DNA of 64,000 bases from the NCBI GenBank assembly GCA_014843695.1, contig CM026390.1:12564904-12628903 (forward strand), in the 5' to 3' direction. Both the position numbers and the translations under genes were made by a program. A model generated the notes under the pieces. It was not told the origin of the DNA. It worked only from the letters and a program-made list of their open reading frames with translations, and searched no databases. This document shows positions 55,295 to 64,000 of this stretch, one piece after another (the stretch's first letter is position 1; each line of letters opens with the position of its first letter). The DNA is from Archivesica marissinica. Lineage: Eukaryota; Mollusca; Bivalvia; Venerida; Vesicomyidae.

Positions 55295-58200
55295 CTATAA
55301 AATACAGATTTTTTAGCTCGATTACGAAACAAGTTAAAATACATAATTAGTTTAATCGCTCTCGAGATCTCACTATTGAAATTAATTCAGCTCAATTTCA
55401 ATTGCGAAACACGTTTTTTCAACTTTATAGGCTACATTGCCGTAATCCATAAATCATTCTCGAGACCTCCTTCCTGATGGAATACATCGCCATGAGGGAT
55501 AGAGGCACTGTGGATGTAAAATCAATAAAAGTTGTTTTAAAGTTAAAGTTAAAGTTGGTTTATGAGATATAATAAAATTTAGAAATTAAAGATGGTCACC
55601 ATGACGACAATTTTGGACATGAATGATTTTAATCATTATTGATGTACTTGTTGCACCAATGTAGCATCATGTTCTGCAGCAAGTTCAATCAAAATGGAAC
55701 CGGCTATTTAATAGATTTGTATTTATTTTGAAATTTTTGTGGTTTAATTTATACAAATTTATTTTAGCTCGATTTCGAAACAACTTCCTACAACTTATAT
55801 TAATCACTCTTGAGACCTCATTCCTGATGAAATATATTGCCACGAGGGAGAGTGAAGAGGCAATGTGGAATTTAAATGCCTTGCCTAAGGGCACAATCGT
55901 AACGGCTATAGCTAGACGCAAACTCTGGGCCTTTTACACCTGAAGCAAACGTGCTAACACTGCGCTATTACGACTTTGTGATTTAAAGTTAGTTGTACCT
56001 ACTGATTCCGGTCATAATATTGGCAACTCTCCAGCTATTATTACCCCCAAGCAGTACTTCAGGCATGGACAGGCACCCGTGTAGAACCACTGATCCTCCA
56101 CAAGCCAGCTGGAAAGCTTGAAATAATTTGACACAATTTTGTCAAATACATGGCTTCAAATATTTATTTGTGAACTATATATGGCTCTTAGTTGGCTCCA
56201 GGTTTTTTAAATTGGCTCCAGTGTTTTTCAATTGGCGAAAGAAGTGGCGTAGACAAACATTCAGACAGAGGGAACCCTGGTCTAGCATCATCTGACATTC
56301 CCAGCACCTGTATATACCTGGTAAGTTCATGCCCATCTTAGATCTCATAGCATTGTAACTATCCTTCCAGTTATGGTGCAACACGTCTCCGTGGGGTCCG
56401 ATAGATTTCACCCACTGTGGATTAGTATTCAGTATGACACCATCCGACGTTGTGCACTCCTTCCCCAGTCCTCCGACGTACAGTCGTCCATCCTTAACTG
56501 CTGCCCATTCACATTTGAAGCCTACAGAACAGTAAAAACAGTAAACGTTATTATAATGCTATGGTTTTGTCAAATAATAAGCAGATGATATCAGATGAAT
56601 ACACTTAAAAATTATGTCAACAATTTATTCTAGGCACGGACTAGTCACTAGTGACTACCAACTGTTTTACAACATCTTTACAACTTGTAGATAGATGACC
56701 CAATGATTGATAACACAACATAGTCTTGACTAAGCCACTGTCACATGCATACGTGTACATATATTGCACACATAAGCCACTGTCATATACATACGTGTAC
56801 ATATATTGCACACATAAGCCACTGTCACATGCATATGTGTACATATATTGCACACATAAGCCACTGTCACATACATACGTGTACATATATTGCACACATA
56901 AGCCACTGTCACATGCATACGTGTACATATATTGCACACATAAGCCACTGTCACGTGCATACGTGTACATATATTGCACACATAAGCCACTGTCACATGC
57001 ATACGTGTACATATATTGCACACACACATAAGCCACTGTCACATGCATACATGTACATATATTGCACACATAAGCCACTGTCACATGCATACGTGTACAT
57101 ATATTGCACACACACATAAGCCACTGTCACATGCATACGTGTACATATAGTGCACACATAAGCCACTGTCACATGCATACGTGTACATATATTGCACACA
57201 TAAGCCACTGTCACATGCATACGTGTACATATATTGCACACATAAGCCACTGTCACATGCATACGTGTACATATATTGCACACATAAGCCACTGTCACAT
57301 GCATACGTGTACATATATTGCACACATAAGCCACAGTCACATGCATACGTGTACATATATTGCACACATAAGCCACAGTCACATGCATACGTATACATAT
57401 ATTGCACACACACACAAGCCACTGTCACATGCATACATGTACATATATTGCACACATAAGCCACTGTCACATGCATACGTGTACATATATTGCACACACA
57501 CATAAGCCACTGTCACATGCATACGTGTACATATATTGCACACATAAGCCACTGTCACATGCTTACGTGTACATATATTGCACACATAAGCCACTGTCAC
57601 ATGCATACGTGTACATATATTGCACACATAAGCCACTGTCACATGCATACGTGTACATATATTGCACACATAAGCCACAGTCACATGCATACGTGTACAT
57701 ATATTGCACACATAAGCCACAGTCACATGCATACGTATACATATATTGCACACACACATAAGCCACTGTCACATGCATACGTGTACATATATTGCACACA
57801 CACATAAGCCACTGTCACATGCATACGTGTACATATATTGCACACACACATAAGCCACTGTCACATGCATACGTGTACATATATTGCACACACACATAAG
57901 CCACTGGCACATGCATATGTGTACATATATTGCACACATAAGCCACTGTCACATGCTTACGTGTACATATATTGCACACACACATAAGCCACTGTCACAT
58001 GCTTACGTGTACATATATTGCACACACACATAAGCCACTGTCACATGCTTATGTGTACATATATTGCACACACACACATAAGCCACTGTCACATGCATAC
58101 GTGTACATATATTGCACACATAAGCCACTGTCACATGCATACATGTACATATATTGCACACACACATAAGCCACTGTCACATGTGTACATATATTGCACA

Positions 58201-59479
58201 CACACATAAGCCACTGGCACATGCATATGTGTACATATAGTGCACACATAAGCCACTGTCACATGCATACATGTACATATATTGCACACACACATAAGCC
58301 ACTGTCACATGCATACGTGTACATATATTGCACACACACATAAGCCACTGTCACATGCATACATGTACATATATTGCACACACACATAAGCCACTGTCAC
58401 ATGCATACGTGTACATATATTGCACACACACATAAGCCACTGTCACATGCATACGTGTACATATATTGCACACACACATAAGCCACTGTCACATGCATAC
58501 GTGTACATATATTGCACACACATATAAGCCACTGTCACATGCATACGTGTACATATATTGCACACACACATAAGCCACTGGCACATGCATATGTGTACAT
58601 ATATTGCACACATAAGCCACTGTCACATGCATACGTGTACATATATTGCACACACACATAAGCCACTGTCACATGCTTACGTGTACATATATTGCACACA
58701 CACATAAGCCACTGTCACATGCATACGTGTACATATATTGCACACACACATAAGCCACTATCACATGCATACGTGTACATATATTGCACACACACATAAG
58801 CCACTGTCACATGCATACGTGTACATATATTGCAATTACCTTTTCCTTCTTTTCCATCACCATCGCTAAGTATAACCCATGGTATTACTTTATTATCGAT
58901 TATTTCGTAGACAATCCCTGTCCGGTCGTCCATGGCGTATAGTCGTCCATTAAAGGCGATCAACTCGGAAAGTTCCATACCTCTACCACCTTCCGACATG
59001 CTTGAAGTTAGCATCACAGTCTTATCAAAATTAATCACAACGTTTGAGTAATTATCCGATATTGTTATATTCCCATACTTTAGATAACTGATCCATTTAT
59101 TCAATTTACTTTTTGAATTTTTGTCTAAATCCGCAACAAGTGCTATTCTAAATTGAGTACCCAACAGAGTTTTTACCGGATTAGTGAAAGGATAAGTGAC
59201 ATCTAACTCATCATTAACGGCAAGTTTTTGGTCGATATAGCAATTTAAGTTGAACCTATTACTGTGCGACGACGGTATGAAATAAATTAGCAGTATTATA
59301 ACAGCAGTAACTATGACAGCTCCGTATGCTACCATCCGCGGTTTCACATGGAAGCGTGCATTACCGACTCTGTATGGGGTTGGGGTTCGTATTGCTTGCA
59401 TCCAGTCGTTGACCGAGAATTGGTTGTTTGTGTATGATCTAGTGGCGCAGTACGACTGGGACTTGTGCAATGTGGCCAT
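54924..59479 (-). CDS. CANT1: Calcium-activated nucleotidase (CANT1 family), 3 exons
   Basis: Exons 59479-58840, 56521-56318 and 55294-54924 (640 + 204 + 371 nt) join in phase to 404 codons plus TGA/TAA, the usual length for vertebrate CANT1 (about 400). All introns are GT-AG and phase 1. CANT1 enzymes hydrolyse UDP/GDP-type nucleotides with Ca2+ in the ER/Golgi lumen, supporting glycosylation and proteoglycan synthesis. Visible: a short cytosolic N-terminus, one membrane anchor at about 49-68 (MVAYGAVIVTAVIILLIYFI) giving a type II protein, then the five-bladed propeller motifs ADLDK (116-120), RGMELSELIAFNGRLY (166-181), DDRTG (184-188), WVILSDGDG (201-209), VGGLGKE (229-235), PTHGFSSFKFIPGT and the C-terminal KFEGIEFI. 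Start chosen at the first ATG, 59479. Oddity: the residue after GLGKE is Cys (236) where Trp is usual. No frameshift. Intron 1 is filled by a minisatellite, intron 2 by SINEs. Confidence 0.96.
55312..55530 (-). mobile_element. SINE family C fragments in CANT1 intron 2
   Basis: Two reverse tail fragments, one at 55312-55375 (TTTTAGCTCGATTACGAAAC, CGCTCTCGAGATCTCA) and a longer one at 55389-55530 (TTGCGAAACACGTTTTTTC, GAATACATCGCCATGAGGGA). Confidence 0.7.
55738..55978 (-). mobile_element. SINE family C copy in CANT1 intron 2
   Basis: Reverse, nearly complete: TACAAATTTATTTTAGCTCG, TATATTAATCACTCTTGAGA, GCCACGAGGGAGAGTGAAGA, GCCTAAGGGCACAATCGTAA, then a degraded head ending CTGCGCTATTACGAC. 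Confidence 0.85.
55993..56125 (-). mobile_element. SINE family E copy in CANT1 intron 2
   Basis: Reverse: GGTCATAATATTGGCAACTC, TCCAGCTATTATTACCCCCA, AGTACTTCAGGCATGGACAG, GCACCCGTGTAGAACCACTG, CAAGCCAGCTGG. It carries a single unamplified version of the unit that is expanded at 39856-41350. Confidence 0.75.
56318..56521 (-). CDS. CANT1: CANT1 exon 2
   Basis: 204 nt; acceptor CTGTTCTGTAG, donor CCAG|GTATAT. Reads GFKCEWAAVKDGRLYVGGLG, then KECTTSDGVILNTNPQWVKS and KDSYNAMRSKMGMNLPG, the conserved centre of the enzyme. Confidence 0.95.
56740..58834. repeat. 42-bp minisatellite filling CANT1 intron 1
   Basis: About 46-48 copies of CATAAGCCACTGTCACATGC, ATACGTGTACATATATTGCA, CA, many with an extra CACA (46 bp). 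The share of longer CACACACA forms rises towards the exon 1 side. The last repeat stops about 6 bp before the splice donor. Confidence 0.97.
58840..59479 (-). CDS. CANT1: CANT1 exon 1 (residues 1-213 and part of 214)
   Basis: Encodes the cytosolic tail, membrane anchor and first propeller blades to WVILSDGDGKEGK. Donor GGAAAAG|GTAATT; the intron minisatellite begins within about 6 bp of the splice site. Possible N-glycosylation sites NIT (137-139) and NYS (143-145). Confidence 0.95.
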
Positions 59480-59679
59480 TTTGTATAATAGCTTTACCAG
59501 CTTGTTATCATTTCACATAGTATGTTTCGTTTCTCTCAAAACAGAAAAAAACAAGCCTTTTTTTCTTTTTTGACGTGTCCAAATATTTGACGTTTTCCAT
59601 GTTTACATGGGAAATACTCTTTTCCATCCGTGAAATACCAGTTTCCATCCTTGGCAGAAAACCGTTGTTCATCGGTGTT
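59480..59679. other. Upstream region of CANT1
   Basis: Expected 5' UTR/promoter side on the minus strand. TTTTCCATGTTTACATGG-like and TTTCCATCC repeats occur at 59590-59660; no clear TATA box. Confidence 0.35.
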
Positions 59680-60093
59680 TGTGTGTTTTACGTTTATTTA
59701 TCGTCGCTACAGGTTGACCATATGAGCGACGCTTCGTGAAGAGATTAGTCATTTTAGATTGTTGGAGGATAGTGCAATGATACAGACAGAGACCCATTCC
59801 ACAGTCTCCTCTGGTTCTTTTACGTGCACGGTGTAAAACACCGACACGAGACCTCGGTCTCTGTCTGTATCATTAGCGCAGTGGTTAGCACGCTCGCTTC
59901 TCGGGTTCGATCCTCGGACCGGAAGTATGTGAGATGGTACGATGGTCGCCAGATCGGACAGGTGGGTTTTCTCCGGTTTCCTCCCACATGAATGACCACA
60001 TTTAGGCTTTCATCCGAGCCAAAGAGAGTGATTAATATAAATTGTTAAAACTTACTTCGCAATCGTTGTAAAATAAATAAAGTTTAAACAATG
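59680..60093. mobile_element. Chimeric SINE: reverse A joined to forward B
   Basis: 59680-59853 is family A in reverse (ATTTATCGTCGCTACAGGTT to GACACGAGACCTCGG). It is followed by TCTCTGTCTGTATCATT, which is family A in the forward direction, then AGCGCAGTGGTTAGCACGCT and a complete forward family B (GGGTTCGATCCTCGGACCGG to CAATCGTTGTAAAATAAATA). No target duplication separates them. Confidence 0.75.
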
Positions 60094-62052
60094 TAGTGAT
60101 GGCATTTGGCAGTTATTTCCAAAGAATAATACTATGGGGAATGAAAGAGAACGTATGATTACCAAAGTTTACGTGTAGCTGTCTAAACCATAGGGGTGCA
60201 TTGTGTCTGGTGGGTCTGTTAGGTGTGTGTATGTATGGTGGAAGATTTACTGTGACTAGATGGTGATACATTTTAAAGAATATAATAAGTATACTGTCCA
60301 ATGTAGTTGATGTTTATTGTTATGTGAATTCCAAACAGATTATGTCTTCACACTGTAACTACAACACTAACACATTTAGTTTTGACTTAGACAAACACAT
60401 GCTGCATAGAAAGTCGTCACCCTCCTAATTAATCTGACTGGGATGCACAACCTTAAATGGACAAAGTAAACATTATATACGTGTCTTATACCAGTCTTAC
60501 ATGTACATACCAACCGAAATTTATTCTTAATAAGATATAATTGTTATATTATTATACTATTATTATATTATAAATGTAATATATTTACAATAAGATATAA
60601 TATAACAAAATTGCAAACGTTCCAGCTAAGTGGTTGGAGTAACCCTAAAGATATCTTTCAGTAATCAATCGGCTTGCGTCGGTCAAAATGTGGACAGCTA
60701 CTGAAAGCTAAACGGGCCCTGGGTAAGGAGATATTTTGCAAGCTTTCTTGATTGGTCAGTATAATGACCAGTGCATACCATAATGCAATGGATGCCAACC
60801 ATACGACTCAAACCTATTATACAACTTTCTCGATCATACCACTCTCTAGTAACTATTGTTAATAATCACTCATTCGACTACCATCTTATTATGCATCTGA
60901 TACACCCACATTCCACTAATTTACATTTAGATACGGAATAACTACTGCAACTAACTAACTAACTCGTCACGCCGGGATATTATCACACACATTTCCCTAT
61001 GGTCATATAGTAAGCAATGTTTAAAAAAATTGTGTCTGTGTATATTATCTATGCCTGAGCGCGCTTTGAGACTTTGCCGTATTCATAAGACATGGCCGCC
61101 GGAGTGTTCAAAGTAATCTCGCGGGTAGAAGAGGGTCATGGTTTGAAGAGAGTCAGGGATGGAAAAACAAGTCGCGGTTTTCCATGTTTGTTGTTTATTC
61201 CGGCGCGAGGTTGATAATTCCTCGATGAAATTATCCCAAATACCGGAAGTAAACACAAACACGTGAAAAATGTTGGAAAAGGAACGGGTAATGAATATTT
61301 CTGTTATAATATACTGACCTCAAGATTCTTTTGAAACAAATATTGCATTGTGCCATACTAGACTACTTAATAAGTAAATTACGTCACTGTTTATTATGAG
61401 AAATGTTTAAATAATATAATATGACCCAACTAGTATATTACTCGGATATGTGAGCATGGATTCACTCTCCAAGCACACGTGGTACATCACAAATTGCATG
61501 GTGTCCACCTATTGTCCTACCTTTTGAAGCCCAAGATTAAACATAGGTATACCATTCAGTCATTACGGTCAAGTCGGACCGTGGTCACCTCGGACGAATG
61601 CAGGAGGTTTCGTCAACTGGAGGTTTCGTCAACAAGGCAATATAGAGGGAAATTGTTAAGAGGTTTCGATTATGTGAGAGGTTTCGTCAATTAGGCGATT
61701 AAGCAACAATAATTGAAGCTTGCAAGCGTACAATGTAAGCCCTTTCTTTCAAGATGCATGTCATGCCAAAGCCAAGTAAAGATATATATTCCACTGGAAT
61801 CAGCGGATCTACCGGAAGATTTCTACACTGGGACTGTCAGCCATCCGGCGACTGGAATTACCGGAAACCTCTTATTTACCGAAAACCACCGAAATACCGG
61901 AAACCCCTGTAATTCACTATATAATAACATAAATAAGTGTTTGTTCTGTGATAAATGGTTTGTTTACTATATTATGAGATATATATGCACTAATTAAAAA
62001 CTATTTGTGTGAAATAAAATGAGTTATTATCCTCTTATTTGGTGTTTAATTC
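60094..62052. other. Unassigned spacer
   Basis: No supported gene. A GC-richer patch with a good start context (GACATGGCC at 61091-61099) opens 40 codons only. GGAGGTTTCGTCAA-type motifs repeat at 61600-61695. ACCGGAAA motifs (61810-61905) anticipate those in the inverted-repeat unit to the right. Confidence 0.4.
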
Positions 62053-62408
62053 CAAATTCAGATCGACTGTGAAATTTACCGGAAAACACTCGCAGTTACG
62101 AACGGACAGTACTAATAGTCTGTTCCTCACAAATAATAGATAATAATAGTATCTTAGGCATGGCATATAATTACTATAATGATTAAATATTGTGTTTCAA
62201 ATATGATGCTGTCTGATGTAGATAGTGTTTTTATTCCAGATTAGCGTGATATATATTACCGGAAAACACATTCGTTGACTCAATTTACCGGAAAACACAT
62301 GTGTGTGTACAGTATATTATATAATAGTCTGTTCCTCACGTAAATAATAGATAATAATAGTATCTTAGGCATGGTATAATAATTATTATAATTACTATAA
62401 TGATTAAA
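62053..62408. repeat. Tandem duplication of about 185-210 bp with ACCGGAAAACAC boxes
   Basis: Both halves run from ATT(C)CAGAT through TTACCGGAAAACAC to ATAGTCTGTTCCTCAC, TAATAGATAATAATAGTATC and TTAGGCATGG. The second half has two ACCGGAAAACAC boxes. Confidence 0.8.
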
Positions 62409-62470
62409 TAACAAAAAAAGGTAAGTCGTATTCTATTATTATTATCTATTATTCGTAATTCTTCTCAAAC

Positions 62471-62625
62471 CACTTTGATGTGGACGATATTGCTTAATTT
62501 CCCCGTCCCTGTCAATTAACGACCAAACCAACGCTTTAAGAGACCGACTGTTAATCTTAATTCCTATGTAAAAACACTTTGATGTGGACGATATGGCTGA
62601 ATTTCCCCATTCCTGTCAATTAATT
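62471..62625. repeat. Duplicated CACTTTGATGTGGACGATAT segment
   Basis: CACTTTGATGTGGACGATAT, then AATTTCCCC and CCTGTCAATTAA occur twice, about 102 bp apart, just upstream of the PHD-finger gene. Confidence 0.85.
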
Positions 62626-62674
62626 AACAAAGAAGGTGTTAGCATAGGTATAATTACATGATCACACATTTAGG

Positions 62675-63167
62675 ATGAGTAATCCAATCAAGTCTTTAAA
62701 AGATAAAGTTGAAAATGTTCTTGTATCATAACTCTACTGTTTCACAAGGGAGTTCCCATGCGTAATTTGTGCCAACGAATGTCAAAACGACACAATTCAG
62801 TGTTCCAATTGTAAGAATTGGGTTCATGCTTCTTGTGCCAATTTAACTGGCGGAGATCTTAAGTCGTGGTCCTTCCACTCGTTGAAGTTCAGATGCCATA
62901 GCTGTGCCTTTGATGGGGACATGTACGATTCGAAAGCTGCATTGTCCAGGTAAGAATTGTTTACCAGTTTGTGAACAATGTAGATAATGAGCATTTTAAA
63001 TCTTGACAATCTCGGTCTACATGCAACTGTGCAGAATTTGTAATATTTGTACCGACGGACAGTCAACAATTGTAGCTCCGCGAACACACGGACGAAAACC
63101 AGGACAACGGACAAGAAAAATAAACGTAAGGACGACTACTGCTAAGCGTAGGAAAATTCAAGAGTGA
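62675..63167 (+). pseudogene. PHD-finger protein, two exons, one in-frame stop
   Basis: Starts at ATG 62675 (MSNPIKSLKDKVENVLVS); an in-frame TAA at 62729-62731 interrupts it before LYCFTREF. Exon 1 continues to 62949 with a C4HC3 PHD finger: CVICANEC, CSNC, HASC and CHSC, with the Trp-Val-His of KNWVHASC. PHD fingers typically bind histone H3 tails; related ones occur in animal mobile elements. Donor CCAG|GTAAGA (62950), acceptor AACTGTGCAG (63034) and an 85-bp intron join in phase to exon 2, 63035-63167, which adds ICNICTDGQ and a basic tail (GRKPGQRTRKI, AKRRKIQE), a likely nuclear-localisation or DNA-contact region. Full length would be about 135 residues. The TAA may make it a pseudogene, be a variant or error, or translation may start downstream. 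Its place inside the inverted repeats suggests it belongs to a transposon. Confidence 0.6.
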
Positions 63168-63817
63168 ACCATTTTTATATATATTCTATAATTTCTATAT
63201 TACATGTGGTAGAGGGGTTCCACTGTACATGTGCTAGCATAACAGCTTAATTGTATGTATGCCATCTATCTATTGTATGTCATTTTAACATAGCTGCAAT
63301 GCAAACGCCGCGAATCCTTTATCTGGAAGCCTCTTATGAGGTGGTATTGCATTTGCATATATTATAAAATGCTATACAGTATGCAAAGAATGTCTATATT
63401 ACCAGTGGAACCTCTACAGGTCCCCAGGGTGTCCGGTTTGTAGATGTTCCACTCTATATGCCATCCATGTGGCCCTAATGCCTAAGATCAGTATTTAAAT
63501 AATTTCTATATTACATGTGCTAGCATAACACTTATAAAAACAATCTTACAACATGTTCATATTGTATAATAAAAAAAATACAATTTCAATCATATACTTC
63601 GTCCCGTCTCTTTCGTTACATTCCGTTAGTGTCAGTAAGATACCCAACATTATTATGTTGATATAAATATGGATGACGGCGACAGTGACACTGGAATGGA
63701 AGAATTGCCGGGATAAATCGTACCAACCTGTAACCGAAATAAGTTGAAGTCTCCGAAACAGGTAAGTCATATTTATTTATTTTTTTATAATATGACTGGC
63801 CGATTACGACGCCTTGC
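63168..63817. other. Interior of the inverted-repeat unit, no gene
   Basis: ATTTCTATATTACATGTG followed by GCTAGCATAACA recurs near 63187-63245 and 63500-63530. No coding sequence recognised. Confidence 0.4.
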
Positions 63818-64000
63818 ATACATATACTGTATACACACATGTGTTTTCCGGTAAATCACGGACATCGAGTCAGCGAAGGTGTTTTCCAGTAAATCAAGTC
63901 CACGAATGTGTTTTCCGGTAATATATATCACGCTAATCTGGAATCATATTTGAAACATAATATTTAATCATTATAGTAATTATAATAATTATTATACCAT

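Larger units (their letters stand above)
62158..64000 (+). mobile_element. Long-inverted-repeat unit with a PHD-finger gene
   Basis: Left arm about 62158-62325 and right arm about 63818-64000 are inverted copies: both read, from outside in, ATTACTATAATGATTAAATA, TTTCAAATATGAT, CAGATTAGCGTGATATATAT, TACCGGAAAACACATTCG and ACCGGAAAACACATGTGTGT. The left arm has a short extra segment; the right arm is cut by the window edge. Between the arms lies a two-exon PHD-finger gene. Repeated ACCGGAAAACAC boxes would suit binding by a transposase. No transposase is seen in the visible part. Confidence 0.6.

Noticed and set aside
56641..58249. Cys-rich repeat frames (CNICTRMHVTVAYV-like)
   Set aside because: Translation of the 42-bp intronic minisatellite of CANT1; broken wherever a CACA insertion occurs.
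12106..60093. tRNA genes at SINE heads (for example 31035 and 35945)
   Set aside because: A- and B-boxes are present, but the acceptor stems do not close and the sequences continue into SINE bodies and tails.
61093..61215. 40-codon frame starting in a good context (GACATGGCC)
   Set aside because: Too short, no domain, and no splice join in phase with the PHD-finger exons was found.
62675..62748. A tiny intron of 25-31 bp before the PHD-finger exon
   Set aside because: Too short for animal splicing; the upstream ATG is in the same frame with a single TAA, which explains the region more simply.

Overview
The window is repeat-dense, AT-rich eukaryotic nuclear DNA. Spliced genes with GT-AG introns, several classes of animal transposons, tRNA-derived SINEs and long minisatellites all point to a metazoan. 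The repertoire (Tc1, THAP-transposase, a Gmr1-like Ty3/gypsy element, APE-type LINEs, tRNA SINEs) best fits a marine invertebrate, probably a mollusc; that last step is inference. There are no bacterial operons, CRISPR arrays or genuine tRNA/rRNA genes. One 1000-base assembly gap lies at 34670-35669.

Only one conserved host gene is clear: a calcium-activated nucleotidase (CANT1 family) on the minus strand, 54924-59479, with three phase-compatible exons coding for 404 residues. Its first intron is almost wholly a 42-bp minisatellite, and a 51-bp minisatellite lies just beyond its 3' end. A second long open frame, 28817-29728 (minus, 303 codons), is unrecognised.

Left third (1-31 kb): a decayed Tc1-like transposase with an intron (1267-2459); a frameshifted full-length APE/RT LINE (minus, about 3290-7040); a Gmr1-like LTR retrotransposon that has lost its capsid and integrase domains (7499-10634); a Harbinger-like unit carrying a spliced Myb/SANT gene between short inverted ends (14091-16440); an apparently intact Tc1-like transposon with perfect 24-bp inverted repeats and an uninterrupted 337-residue transposase (17461-18973); an adjacent MITE (18989-19440); and a THAP-domain transposase pseudogene (22043-23319).

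Middle (31-49 kb): nested SINEs, a LINE fragment embedded in a 14-16-bp satellite next to the gap, and large minisatellites. The 44-bp array at 39856-41350 is an internal segment of a SINE that has expanded in place and shows a higher-order period of about 480 bp.

Right third (49-64 kb): a LINE split by a TTAA-flanked MITE whose removal restores the reading frame, two TA-flanked MITEs, the CANT1 gene, and at the right edge a unit bounded by long inverted repeats that carries a spliced PHD-finger gene (62158 to beyond 64000). This last unit is the best candidate for something undescribed. At least five SINE families (called A to E here) recur throughout; B and C share a 3' tail, and two cases of one SINE inserted in another are proven by target-site duplications.
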